Origin: Rebecca billardiae RCC1528
Lineage: Eukaryota; Haptophyta
Length of the DNA: 64,000 nucleotides
NCBI GenBank assembly: GCA_965240325.2
Contig: OZ251242.1
Span: forward strand, 620,001 to 684,000
Direction of reading: 5' to 3'
Part shown: piece after piece, positions 35,768 through 46,138 of the stretch
How the letters are laid out: each line of letters opens with the position of its first letter
How positions within the stretch are numbered: position 1 is the first letter of the stretch
The notes under the pieces: model-generated
What the model saw: only the letters and a program-made list of their open reading frames with translations
What the model was told of the DNA's origin: nothing
Database searches by the model: none
Made by a program: the position numbers and the translations under genes

Positions 35768-36319
35768 TGTCAAAGTCCAAGGCAGCCATCGGCGCCATTC
35801 CCCAGCTCGAGACTTTAATTCCAAGGCGCTGAGCAATTTCAGCCGCCAAGCTACAGACTTTCATCATGCAATTCAATCGGTTTCACCATTCAAGAGCAAG
35901 GCCAACAGCAGCCATTGTTCATGCAAGTTACTACTCCAAAGATAAGGAGCATCGGCACACACATGAGGTCTTCGGACTACACATCCAAGGGTCCAGGGAT
36001 TCTTCACCACTTGGGAAGGTACCCTGAACTGGACCAGAGACTACCATGCAGTCATCAGAACTTTCTTTTCATTTCGAGGAGACGTCCCGATCATCACAGG
36101 AAGCTTTCGTGCAATGACCCGAAGGCAATCAACGGAATTCCGAGAGCATTCCGACCGAGGGAAGCAGGCACACGAAGATTCCAAAATCTTCGATGCCACT
36201 TCCATCAGCTTTCACCAGACTGAAACATCAGTTACCTGAAACCACCGCCAGCAAGGGGGACGCCCCTTCGCCCCACGAAACACAGTAAGGACCGCACGAC
36301 ACGCGCGAAGCGCCAATCA
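35768..36319 (+). repeat. 3' LTR of copia element 3
   Basis: 552 bp, same sequence as the 5' LTR as far as read, followed by the target duplication ATCAG at 36320-36324. Confidence 0.95.
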
Positions 36320-36569
36320 ATCAGCAGCTGAGTGTCGGACGACGACCGCGGCGGCCACGCCCGGCGGCCCGCGCGCCGCGCGCGCGGCGGCGCGCCCCCG
36401 CGGCCCCCGCCCCCGCCCCCGCCGGCTTGATTCGAGTTCGGACGTTCGGTCTTCGCCACGGTCCGCGGCCGTTCATTCAGACTGCGCGGTCGCGAGACGC
36501 TTTTCCCGCGGCGGAAAATCTTGATGCGCGAGGCGCTCGTGGAAAGTCGTCCCGCGCACCTCGTAGTGC

Positions 36570-38216
36570 CTAGTGGTGCGCGGCCTCGGAGTCGGCCTCG
36601 GCCTCGGCCGGCGCGGCGCATGGCTTGCGCAGCCTCTTCTCGAGGAGGTCGACCGCTGCGCTGTACCGGGCGCTTGGCGTGCTCGCCTTGGCGGTGTAGC
36701 ACTGCACGGCACGCTCGACGCCGTCGACCGCGAGCGTCCAGATCGCCTCGGCACCCTCTGCGGAGCAAGGCGCAGCGCCGCCCGCCCCGGGCTCCTCGCC
36801 GCCCTCGGCCGCGCGCGCTCGAGGGCGCGCGCCGCTGCTCCCGGCCAGCGAGTATGGCGGCGCGGCGGGCGCGGCGCGCGCGAGCGCTTGGAACGCTCCG
36901 GCCTCCTGGACGAGCGAGCTCGGAGCGGTGTGCGTGGCGAACACGCCCGTCTCCAGCGCCGACGCCGCCTCTGCGAGCGTCGCGCCGTCCACCGCGGCGA
37001 GCTCGACGGCCTCGGCGCGCTCGGCTCGCAGCCAACTCCCCGTCAGCCGCGCGGCCGCCGATCGCGCCGCGAGCGCCTCGAGCACAGCGCTTGCGGGCGG
37101 GAGCTCGCGGCCGATCGGGCCGAGGTCGCGGCCGTCATGGGCGTCGAGGCCGAAGCGCGCACGGCTGGCGGGCGCGACGTAGGCGAGGCGCACGGCGAGC
37201 AGGAGGTGCGCCGCCGTGCTGTGCTGCGCGGTGCACAGCGCGCTGAGGCTCTCGCACCGCTGCCGCGCCATCGCCGCGGCGGCGCTGTCCCGCTGCCCCG
37301 AGCCCTGCGCGACCGCAAGCCCCACGAGCGCCTCGGACGCCACCGCCAGCGGCGCGAGGCCTGCGGGCAAGGCGGCGAGCCTCGCGACGCGCAGAGCTGC
37401 CGCGCGGCGTGGCGGCATCGGCACCTCGCCCAGCCCGACGACGCGCCACAGCCACGCGAGCACGCGGCGCCACTGCTTGTCGCTGGGCAGGCGGCTCGGC
37501 CGGAGCGGCGAGGCGCGCCCTCGGAGGGCGGCGCCGAAGCTGGGCGGGAGCTGCGCGTACGCGCCGAGGAACGGCACGCGTCCAGCCTCGGCCGCGCCCA
37601 CCACCTCGGAGAGCAGCAGCGGCGCGCCCGCGCGCACCACCGCGAGGTAGCACAGGCCGAGGGAGAGGGTGAGGTTGATGAGCAGACGGCGCGCCGGGGC
37701 AGCTGGGTCGGCCGAGCCGCCGCCGGCTGGCCGGGCGGCGTCAGCGTCGCGGCCGAGGCGCGCGGCCTTGGGCGGGCGCGTGGCCTCGTCGCTTGGCGAC
37801 GCGAGGAGGCGGAACCACATCTCGCCCGCGAAGCCGTGCAGCCGCGGCTCGTCGAGCTCGTACAGCGCCGCGAGCGCCCTCAGCTGCCGCTGCAGGATGT
37901 GCTGCAGTGCGCGGCACTTGAGCTCGTGCGGCACGGGCCCGCGCGCCGTGGCGTCGGCGTCGGGCGCGTCGACGGGCGCGGGGCTCGGCGCAGGGCGCCG
38001 CTTGTACCGCGTGCCCGTCATGTCGGCGGCGGCCTCGTGCTGCTCGGCGATGTGGTCCGCGAGCTGCGTGCCGCAGTCAGAGCAGACGAGCGCGCCGGAC
38101 AGCGCGTCCTCGGCGATGGCGTCCGACTGGCACACGGGGCACGCGCGCTGCGCGGGCCGCCGCCGGCCGTTGGCCAGCGCGGCGGCCTGGTACGGCTCGT
38201 CGTCTGAGTCGCTCAT
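36570..38216 (-). CDS. TAF1B/Rrn7-like Pol I transcription factor
   Basis: Probable TFIIB-related subunit of the RNA polymerase I core promoter factor (SL1/core factor), acting in the nucleolus on rDNA. Seen: an N-terminal zinc ribbon C26-x2-C29...C45-x2-C48 (CPVCQSDAI, LVCSDCGTQ); a B-reader-like basic stretch (TGTRYKRRP); then LHGFAGEMWFRLL and a hydrophobic region LSLGLCYLAVVRAGAPLLLS followed by EVVGAAEAGRVPFLGAYAQL, typical of the TAF1B cyclin-like fold. 548 residues in one exon; the C-terminal half is Ala-rich and diverged. Its stop lies 250 bp from copia element 3. A generic TFIIB/Brf identity is less likely because of the degenerate cyclin repeats. Confidence 0.65.
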   Translation of the reverse strand: MSDSDDEPYQAAALANGRRRPAQRACPVCQSDAIAEDALSGALVCSDCGTQLADHIAEQHEAAADMTGTRYKRRPAPSPAPVDAPDADATARGPVPHELKCRALQHILQRQLRALAALYELDEPRLHGFAGEMWFRLLASPSDEATRPPKAARLGRDADAARPAGGGSADPAAPARRLLINLTLSLGLCYLAVVRAGAPLLLSEVVGAAEAGRVPFLGAYAQLPPSFGAALRGRASPLRPSRLPSDKQWRRVLAWLWRVVGLGEVPMPPRRAAALRVARLAALPAGLAPLAVASEALVGLAVAQGSGQRDSAAAAMARQRCESLSALCTAQHSTAAHLLLAVRLAYVAPASRARFGLDAHDGRDLGPIGRELPPASAVLEALAARSAAARLTGSWLRAERAEAVELAAVDGATLAEAASALETGVFATHTAPSSLVQEAGAFQALARAAPAAPPYSLAGSSGARPRARAAEGGEEPGAGGAAPCSAEGAEAIWTLAVDGVERAVQCYTAKASTPSARYSAAVDLLEKRLRKPCAAPAEAEADSEAAHH

Positions 38217-38600
38217 GGCCTAACTCTCTGCTAGGGCGCCCGCGCGGAAGGTGCCATGCTGAGTAGTGCCGGTCGTCACTTTGACGAGGCGAGGGTCTGA
38301 AACTGCGTCGTCCGTCACACACAAGCCCGCTTCGAAAAGATCCTTTTGAGGTGATGATGCAGGTACTTTGCCACTCACAGATACTTCAGGACGATCATAG
38401 CTCAAGTGAATCTCATAAGTACTTCTTAACCGCTGATCATTGATACGGTTCATAGGGGGGTAATTCTATCCCATTTGGCCACTTATGTTCTATCATCATC
38501 ATCTCCCAAGCCGCAGATCAGCGGGTGGCAGCCTCCACTCCTGCTGGTGAGGGCGCACGAGGGCGCGCACACATCCAAGCGCACCAGAAAAGCACCCGCG
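38217..38600. promoter_or_regulatory. Divergent intergenic region
   Basis: 384 bp between the divergent starts of the TAF1B-like (-) and UBE2Q-like (+) genes. Less GC-rich around 38330-38510 than the flanking coding DNA. No specific site is recognised. Confidence 0.4.
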
Positions 38601-40252
38601 ATGGCGACCACGTGGTCACCACGCGCCGAGATCGAGGCAATTCGCGCGCTCGCCGACGAGCACGTGCGCGTCGAGTCGTCCGACCTGCTCGCGATCATCT
38701 GGCGCGACTGGCTGCGCGTCTGCCTGCACATCGACCACGAGTCATACCCCACCAACCGGCCGCTCTGCTTCGTGGAGCCCGAGCGCAGCGGGATCCCTGA
38801 GAGCGTACTGGAGGTGCGCGCGCGGCACCCAACTCTCCGCGGGGCTGTGCGCCGCCCCGCCGTGCGCGCGTCCAGGCGCTGGCCGCGCGCCCGCTCGCGC
38901 CGTCACCCGCATGCGCCGCGACGCGCCGGCCCGGCGCGCCTCCCGCCGCGCAGGAAGCGATCGCGAAGGCGGAGGCCATTCCGTGGAAGGCGCGGGAGAA
39001 CGAGCCGTTGCGCACGTTCGCGCAGGCGCTGGTCAACGGTGCGCGCGTGCCCTCGCGCTGCCGCGTGGGGCGTAGCCGCGCGCATGCCCGCCGCTCGCGT
39101 CGCTCACTTCGGCGTGTGCGCGCGGCGCCGCGCGCGCGCGCAGGGCTGTGCATGCTGCGCGACGTGCGCGCGCCGACCATCCCGCCGCTCGCGCCCTCCG
39201 CCGACCCGCACGCGCCCAACGACCTGAGCACGGCGGCCGGCGACGCGGACGCCGACGACGACGGCGGCGGGCTGTACGACATGGACGACGCAGACGACCC
39301 CGCGGACGACGAGGACTACGAGTTTGCGTACGACGACCCCTTCGACACGAGCGAGCCGGCGGCGTTCACGCGTGGCTCGAGCTCGCCGCGCGGCGCGCGC
39401 AGGACGCACGTCGGGCTCGGCACGAGCGCGCGCGCGAGCGGCGGCGGCACGCCCGACCTGCCCGACGACGGCGGCGGGTGCGACGAGGCGTCTGGCCACC
39501 GCTCGCTCAAGAAGCTCAAGCTCGGCAGCGGCAAGATTGACGAGTACTCGCTCTACCAGCGCTTCGGCCGCGCGAAGCCGCCCCCCGCGGTGGCGGAGAG
39601 CGGGACCGTCGGCGCGGCCGCGCCAGACAGCCGCACGGGCAAGGCGCCGCTCACCACGGCGCTCGCGAGCACCGCGCAGGCCACCGACCGGCTGATGAAG
39701 GAGCTGAAGAGCGTGATGCTGCTCGACAGCGAGCGCGAGGGCTTCACCGCGGAGCCGGTCGGCGACAACCTGTACGAGTGGGAGGTGGTGCTCAGGCCGA
39801 CGCACGTCGAGCCCGCGCCCGCCGCGGCGCCGGGCGCCGCGCGCGTCGCCGAGCGCCAGCCCGGCGCGGAGAAGGTCGTGAGCAGCGCCGACGGCGGCGC
39901 ACCGGCCGAGCTGCCGCCGGTGACGCTGTGCTTCAAGTTCTCGGCAGACTTCCCGCTCACGCCGCCCTTTGTGCGCGTGGTCCGCCCGCGGCTCAAGGGC
40001 AACTTCGTCTTCCCGAACGGCGCGCTGTGCATGGAGCTGCTCACCAACGACGGCTGGAGCCCCGCCAACTCGATCGAGTCGGTGATCCACCAGATCCGCG
40101 CGATGCTCATCCAGGGCCACGTCGCCGTCGACTCGGCCGCGACCACGCGCTTTGGCGACACAAACGAGTCGCAGGCGCGGCGCGAGTTCCAGCAGATCAT
40201 CGACACGCACAAGCGGAGCGGCTGGAGCGACCTCAACGCGTGGCGATCTTGA
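38601..40252 (+). CDS. UBE2Q-type ubiquitin-conjugating enzyme E2
   Basis: E2 enzyme that accepts ubiquitin on a catalytic cysteine. Exons 38601-38813, 38954-39038 and 39144-40252, with introns of 140 and 105 bp (GTGCGC donors, CAG acceptors; phases 0 and 1), give 468 residues. Exon 1 encodes IIWRDWLRVCLHIDHESYP, probably part of the N-terminal domain seen in UBE2Q proteins. An acidic linker (DADADDDGGG...DDADDPADDEDYEF) follows, then the UBC fold: YEWEVVLRPT, FPLTPPFVRVVRP, and NGALCMELLTNDGWSPANSI with the active cysteine codon at 40028. The residues after the cysteine are those of the UBE2Q class rather than canonical E2s. Confidence 0.88.
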
Positions 40253-40847
40253 GCGGCCGACCGACCGCGTCGGCCGCCTGATGGTCACTGGGCAGGTCGC
40301 CTGCGCCCCCGGCCGGCATCAGAATCAGCTGGATCAGAGATCAGAATTGCCACCGCACATCATGCATCAGCGCAGTCTCGTCGCGGCAGTCGTCTCGTCA
40401 CAGCCATTCATCAGCATGGATGATCGCACGACGATTCATTCAGAGCCCGTGGCCGTGTGTCAAGTGTGAGCGGGCTCGGCCGGCTCGGCCGGGCGGTTGA
40501 CGGTCGCCGCTTTGTGCCTGACAGTGTCATCTCAATCGGTTCTGTGCTGCTCTCTGAATTGATGACGGATGCCTATCTTGATCGATCAATCGTCGTGTCA
40601 GATATTATATATACAGTTTATGGCGGGCCTTTGTTTTAACGTGCGTATATATAAAGGCTCACGCCATCCTTCATCGCACGCTCTCCGAAGAGAGACCTGG
40701 CGCCTTTTCGTGCGCGTCAAAAGGGGCCCCGCCCGCCGATTCCCGAACCGCCTCATCACCCGCTTTATCAGAGGGCCTGGACCGTTTTCTAGGTACCGTG
40801 CCGGCGGTTTCAAGGGCTCGCTCGGCCTTGTTCCTGCCCAAGGCGCC
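40253..40847. other. Intergenic region upstream of the MAPKK
   Basis: About 600 bp with mixed base composition and no recognised gene. It contains a TATA-like box (40646-40656) and presumably the MAPKK 5' UTR. Confidence 0.4.
40646..40656 (+). promoter_or_regulatory. Possible TATA box of the MAPKK gene
   Basis: TATATATAAAG lies about 190 bp upstream of the predicted start codon in otherwise mixed-composition DNA. Position and sequence are plausible for a core promoter; TA-rich microsatellites are common here, so chance is possible. Confidence 0.3.
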
Positions 40848-43558
40848 ATGGCGGCCTTACGGCCGCCGTCGGCCGAGCAGTCGGGCAGGCCGGGGAGCGG
40901 CCTGAAACGCCCGCACGCGCTGTCGGTGGGCACGGGAGACAGCGACGCAGGCAGCAGTAGCGCCTCGCCAGCACCGTACGCGCCCGCCGCGCGCTCGGCG
41001 CACGCCACGCGCGAGCGCGTCTGGTCGTGGCTCGCTCGCTCACCTGCACGGACGCGTGCCGCCGGCCCCGTCCCTCCCCGCGCCCGGCCCGTCGCTCGCG
41101 CAGGCAGAGCGGCAAGTCGACGTTCGCGCCGAGCCTCTCGCCCAGCGCTGCCTCCACGTCCGACCCCACCAGCCGCCCCTCGCTCGGCGTGCACCCCGAC
41201 GACGTGCAGCTGCTCGAGATCATCGGGCGCGGCGCGTCGGGCCACGTGCGGCGCGCCGTGCACCTGCCGACGAGCTCGACGCTGGCGGTGAAGGAGATCA
41301 TCATCGCGGAGCCGGCGCTCCGACAGCAGATGGAGAAGGAGCTGATGACGCTGCACGCCGCCGGCGGGCACGACGAGCTCACGCAGTGCTTTGGCGCGTG
41401 GTTCCAGGAGGGCACGATCTCAATCTGCATGGAGTACATGGACGGCGGCTCGCTCTCGGACCTGGTGCGCGCGATGGGCACGCTGGGCGAGCGCGAGATC
41501 GCGCACATCGCGCGCGAGGTGCTGCGCGGCCTCGCGCTGCTGCAGGACCTGCGCATGGTGCACCGCGACCTGAAGCCGCAGAACGTGCTGCTCAACCTGC
41601 GCGGCGACGTCAAGGTGGCCGACTTTGGCTGCGTCGCGCCGCTCGAGGACAGCGCGCAGCTGTGCGACACGTTCGTCGGGACGGTGACGTACATGTCGCC
41701 CGAGCGGATCCACGGCGGCGAGTACAGCTTCTCCGCCGACATCTGGTCCCTCGGCCTCATCCTCGTCGAGCTCGCGCTCGGCCGGTTCCCGTACGAGCAC
41801 GCGAACGGCTACTTTGCGATCCTGAGCGCGGTCGTGCAGGACCCGTCGCCCTCGCTGCCGGCCGAGCGCTTCTCGGCGGAGCTGGTGGAGCTGGTGGAGC
41901 TGTGCATGCGGAAGGAGCCGGCCATGCGGCCGAGCGCGCGCGAGCTCCTCTCGCACCCCTTCCTCCGCCTCGCCGAGGCGGACGACGGCTTCTCGATGCG
42001 CGAGTACCTCGCGCGCGCGTTTGCCACGCTGCCGGGCGCCGCCGACGCGACCGCGGCCGGCCGGATGCTGCAGCGGCGAGGCTCGTCGCGCGGCTCGCTC
42101 TTCGGGCCCGAGGCGAGCGAGGGCGGGCCCGACGCGTCGGCCGTGCACCTCGGCGAGGCGGCGCAGCTCGCCTTCGAGATGCGCGGCGTGCCCGAGGACG
42201 AGGAGCTGCTGCTCTCGGACGAGGACGAGCACCCGGCCACGCACCTCGGCGCGCTCGCGGCGCTCGGCAGCTCGGGCGCGCTCGCCGTGCCGCCGAGCGG
42301 CGCGGCGAGCCTGAGCGCGAGCTTCGGCAGCGGGAAGGGCGGCAGCGCGTGCGCGGCGGCGTCGGGCGCGGGCGCCGCCGCGGGCGCGCCCCCGCGCCCG
42401 AGGCGCACCTCCTCGCGCTCCGACGCCACGCTCGGCGCGACCGCGGAGACGGTTGTGCGCCGCGCGCGCCGCTCGCAGGGCTCCGAGTTCTCCGAGACGC
42501 TCGCCTTCGCCGCGACGGAGGAGATCCGGCGCTCGCGGCGGACGAGCGCGCTGACGAGCGAGGCGGGCGCGGTGCGCACGCGCGGGCGCGGCGGCGCGCT
42601 CCCCGGCGGCGCGCGCGTGCGCATGCAGACCTCCCGCCGCCAGCTCGAGCTCGAGCGAGAGGTGGAGGGCGCGCGCGCCGAGCTGCGCGCCAAGGCGCAG
42701 GCGCTGGCGGCGCTGACGGAGCAGCTGGTGGAGGCGAACGCGAGGGCGACGCGGCTGCAGCGCGCGGTGGAGAGCGGGGGCGGGAAGGGCGGCGAGGGGC
42801 CCGGCCTCGCGCCGGAGGAGACGGCGGGCACCGCCATCGCCTCCGCCATCGCGGGCCGCGCCGTCGCGCAGGCGATGGCCACCGCCATGGCCAACGCGCT
42901 GCCGGTCGCAGGCCGGCCGCCGAGCGTCGGCGGCTCGCGCGTCGCGCCGCCGTCCGACCAGGCGGTGCCCGCCGCGATCGACAGCGATCAGCTGCGCGCC
43001 ATGCACCCGGCGGACCTCGATGCGCTGCGCCGCGTGTGCGCCGCCAACCTCGAGGCGGTCGAGGTGGCGATCCGGGTGCGCGCGCCGCGCGGACGGAGCC
43101 GAAGCGCAGCGCGCCGCGCGCGCTCGGCCGCGCGCGCGCCGCGCGCCACGGCGCGTGCTCACGCGCACGCACGCGCCGCGCATCGCCGCGCCGCGCGCGC
43201 GCAGGAGAAGGGGCGGCGACCGGGCTCGTCGGCGGCGACCGGGTACATGTCCATGCGCACGCCCTCGCCGCTCTCGCTCGAGAGCCCCACCGCCATCCCC
43301 GCCGCGCACCGCGTGCGCTCGAGCTCGCACGCAGCCGTGCGGCCGAGCGATGCCGCAGCCTCGCGCACCGCGCCCGTCACGCCTCTGTCGTCGGCGAGGC
43401 GGCCGGCGAGCTCGGGGCTGGGGCGCGGGAAGCACGGGGCACGCTTCCCGTCGCTCGGCGCGGGCGCGCCGCTCCCCGCCCTCGCCCAGCGCAGGTCCAC
43501 GCCCCTGCCCGACGCGCAGGTCGCGGAGACCGCGGCGCCGGCCGCTGACGACGCAGAC

Positions 43559-43633
<75 letters not shown>

Positions 43634-44089
43634 GGGGAGAGTGCGGCGGCGGAGCCCGCCGCCGCCGAGCCGGAGGCGGCGCCGCCGGCGGCCGCGCCGC
43701 CCGCCGCGGAGGAGGAGCCGGCGAGCGAGCGCCGCCGCTCCGACGCCGCCTCGCCGCCGCCCCCGCGCTCCCGCCCCACGAGCGCCGCCGCCTCGAGGCG
43801 CCCGACCACGGCGGAGAGCTCTCGCCCGGGCCGCAAGCCGCCCAAGCCCAAGCCGAGATACGCCGAGGACACGTTCGCCTCGGGCTTCGGCCGGCGCGGC
43901 TCAAAGGAGCTCCCGGCGGGGGCGAGCATGCCGCTCTCGGCCACGACCACCTACAGCAGGCGCACCTCCAACGCCGCCGCGGGCCGTAACGGCGGCGGCG
44001 GCGGCGGCGGCGGCGTGGGGCCGGACCACCCGGCGGGGCCGCCGCAGCCGCCGACGATGATGCCGCCCGTGCAGGCGGCGGGCAACTAG
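40848..44089 (+). CDS. MAP kinase kinase-like protein kinase with long C-terminal extension
   Basis: Dual-specificity-type kinase of the MEK family. Proposed exons 40848-40975, 41104-43075 and 43205-44089 (introns of 128 and 129 bp) give 994 residues; the second intron is a multiple of three and stays open. Seen: glycine loop IGRGASGHVRRAVH, lysine in LAVKEIII, catalytic loop VHRDLKPQNVLL, DFGC, and an activation segment ending TFVGTVTYMSPERI, the MKK hallmark. After the kinase (about 45-330) come Ser/Ala-rich disorder, a coiled coil (LELEREVEGARAELRAKAQA), an Ala run of about 25 near 43557-43630, and a Pro/Gly-rich tail. The first exon is less certain than the rest. Confidence 0.85.
43557..43631 (+). 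repeat. (GCG)n trinucleotide repeat, poly-Ala
   Basis: About 25 uninterrupted GCG codons in the MAPKK C-terminal extension. Expected to vary in length between strains. Confidence 0.95.
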
Positions 44090-44427
44090 CAGACTCTAGC
44101 ATGTCGGACGAGGGTAGTCCTCGGCGCGTCACCATATCATACTATACGCTGTCGTACTGCTATATCATCATGCAGTTCCAGCAGCATGTGCGTGGCACCG
44201 CTACTATCGTCAGCAGAGCCATCGTCATAGTCGGGCCATCATCAAGCGGATGCTCCATTGCTCGGGCCCGGGAGGCGGGATGGGCCGCATGCTGGCGGCG
44301 CGCATGCGCTGATGAGTCTTACAACTGCTGCTCGAGCGCACTGCTCCGCGCGGCGCACAACCTCGTCCGCGCCAGCGCGCGCGTCTCGGCCGCAACCGCA
44401 TCGGCACACGCTGCCGCTGTGGCGGCG
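44090..44427. other. Convergent intergenic region
   Basis: Between the 3' ends of the MAPKK (+) and ALKBH6-like (-) genes. No gene or repeat recognised. Confidence 0.5.
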
Positions 44428-45276
44428 CTACCCGTCGGCAAACGCCAGCACTCGGCGCACCGTGAGGGACACGCGCCGCCCGCGCCTGAAGACGGTGCCA
44501 GCTGGCCAGCCCGCCACCGCCGCGTTGGCGGTGGACGGGTGCACGGTGTCCTCCTCACGCTCGGCGATGCCGTGGTGGTAGCGCTCGTACGCGTCGCCGC
44601 GGAACACCACGAGCGAGCGCGGCTCGCACAGCACCGAGAGCGGCGGGCTCGCCGGCGAGTCGCGCGCGCGCGCCGCCTGCTCCGCGCTCTGCCAAAAGTC
44701 GAGGGCGGCGGGCCCGCCCAGCGAGAGGATCGCGACAGTGGGCGCGTACGCTGGGCCGTCGCGGTGGGGCATGAGGCCCTCGCCCACGCGGTACTCGTTC
44801 ACGAGCACGTGGTTCGGCGGCGCCGACGCGGGGAAGACGCCCGCCTCGACGAGCGTGGCGCACACCGCCGTGCAGAACTCGGGCAGCGGCGCGCGCTCGA
44901 ACAGGCCGCCGTCGTCGCCACGCGGGCTCCCGCCGAGCTGCATCAGCCGGCGGCGGCGCAGCTGCACCCACTCCCAGCCGGGGTGGCTCAGCATCGCGAG
45001 GAGCGCGCTCTCCTCCGCCACGTCCAGGAACTCCCGCGCGTAGAAGACGTCGCGTGGCTCGTGCGAGCCGACGCGCGTCGCCTCGAGCGCAAGCGGCGCG
45101 CGCGTCGCGAGCGCGAGGCGCGGAAGGGTCGGGGCGGTGGGCGAGGAGACCGCTGTGGTCTCCATGGCCGTGCCGCCTGCAGGTGCGGGCTCGGGCTCCG
45201 GGCGGTCGCCGTCGCCCGCGTCCTCAGCCGCGCGCAGCCGGGCGCGCTCCTCACGCATCAGCGCGGCGAAATCCAT
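44428..45276 (-). CDS. ALKBH6: ALKBH6-like 2OG-Fe(II) dioxygenase
   Basis: AlkB-family dioxygenase of the ALKBH6 group, 282 residues from MDFAALMREERARL. Seen: NHVLVNEYRVGEGLMPHRDG with the iron ligands H and D, PTVAILSLGGPAALDFW, the second iron His in YHHGIAE, and RRVSLTVRRV with the 2-oxoglutarate arginine. The first ~75 residues are an acidic low-complexity extension. NHVLVN...GEGLMPH is diagnostic for ALKBH6; its substrate is poorly known. The longer open frame from 45336 is less likely because the MDFAAL start is followed by a clean helical N-terminus. Confidence 0.88.
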   Translation of the reverse strand: MDFAALMREERARLRAAEDAGDGDRPEPEPAPAGGTAMETTAVSSPTAPTLPRLALATRAPLALEATRVGSHEPRDVFYAREFLDVAEESALLAMLSHPGWEWVQLRRRRLMQLGGSPRGDDGGLFERAPLPEFCTAVCATLVEAGVFPASAPPNHVLVNEYRVGEGLMPHRDGPAYAPTVAILSLGGPAALDFWQSAEQAARARDSPASPPLSVLCEPRSLVVFRGDAYERYHHGIAEREEDTVHPSTANAAVAGWPAGTVFRRGRRVSLTVRRVLAFADG

Positions 45277-46138
45277 GGCGGCCGGACGTGGTGAGCCAGC
45301 GAGCGGGCCGCTCGCGCCTCGCGGCTCGTCAAGCAAGGCAAGGCACCCGCGTCGTCAGCCGGGCGTGAAGTGCAGGGGGAATCTCGAGAGCTGCCGGGGC
45401 TAGCGGGTGCTCCACGCGCGCCCGTGTTGGCGGCCAGCCCGAGCGTACCGACACGCGCGAGAGGAGAGGCGAGCCACGAGAGGTGGTGCAGGCTACACGT
45501 TGGCGCGACAAGCGATGGAGGCGCAGAGCACCAGGCGGCCGCGGCGCATGAGCGCCGGGCTGATGCGGCCCCGGGTCCGAGGCGAGCGCGGGCGTGCGCG
45601 GCGCCGGGCTGGCTCGGCTCGCCCAGAGAGCCGGCGTACGCGCAGCATCTCTTGATGGCTGCACCCGGTGCGCAAGCTGGACGTGCGCGGTGGGCATGTC
45701 GAGCGCAAGATGCGAGCTCCGCCCGGAGCGGCGGGAGCAGAGCCGCCATCGATGGGGCAGTCAGGCGTGTGGTGCGCTTCATTTAGCGCGAAAATAATCT
45801 CGATACGATGTCGTAGCTGGCCACAGGTTTCAGGAATCTGCGAGATGGATTCAAGAATCTCCGCCCGCGGGCGAATAGTCGAGGCTCGGACGATCGACTA
45901 CGCTCGTACTTTCCACCAGCAATGCGGTTCGCCCGGCCGCCGCGAGTGGAGCGCGGTGAGATCCCGCTCATCAACGACGCGAATCCCTGCCCCGTACTCA
46001 TCGATGGCAGTTCGCGCGCCCCAGTAGCACAATCGTGAAGGCGTGTGGCATCTTCGATCTCGCTCTTCGATCTCGCGCGCGGCAGATCTCATTGCGCTGC
46101 GAGAAGCCTCGGCTGCACACGGAGCGTGCGCCAGGCCA
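45277..46138. other. Intergenic region, 0.86 kb
   Basis: Divergent spacer between ALKBH6 (-) and the kinase-PAS gene (+). Open frames on both strands show no recognised domain. 45780-46030 is less GC-rich and contains AATCTGCGAGATGGATTC/AAGAATCTCCGC-like short repeats. Confidence 0.4.

Larger units (their letters stand above)
28556..36319 (+). mobile_element. Ty1/copia LTR element 3, full length (7764 bp)
   Basis: 552-bp LTRs at 28556-29107 and 35768-36319 (TGTCAAAG...CAATCA) that show no difference on reading. They are flanked by the 5-bp duplication ATCAG (28551-28555 and 36320-36324). One uninterrupted Gag-Pol frame fills the interior and ends just before a purine-rich tract, TGAGGGGGCG (35758-35767). 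Identical LTRs and an intact frame suggest a very recent, possibly active insertion. All expected parts are present except a clear integrase zinc domain. Confidence 0.95.

Noticed and set aside
43076-43204. In-frame Arg/Ala-rich segment of the MAPKK
   Set aside because: It begins GTGCGC, ends GCAG, is 129 bp long and purely low complexity, so it is treated as an intron rather than protein.
41420-43548. Long alternative frames across the MAPKK gene
   Set aside because: The MAPKK frame carries all kinase motifs in order; the others are Ala/Arg-rich shadows.
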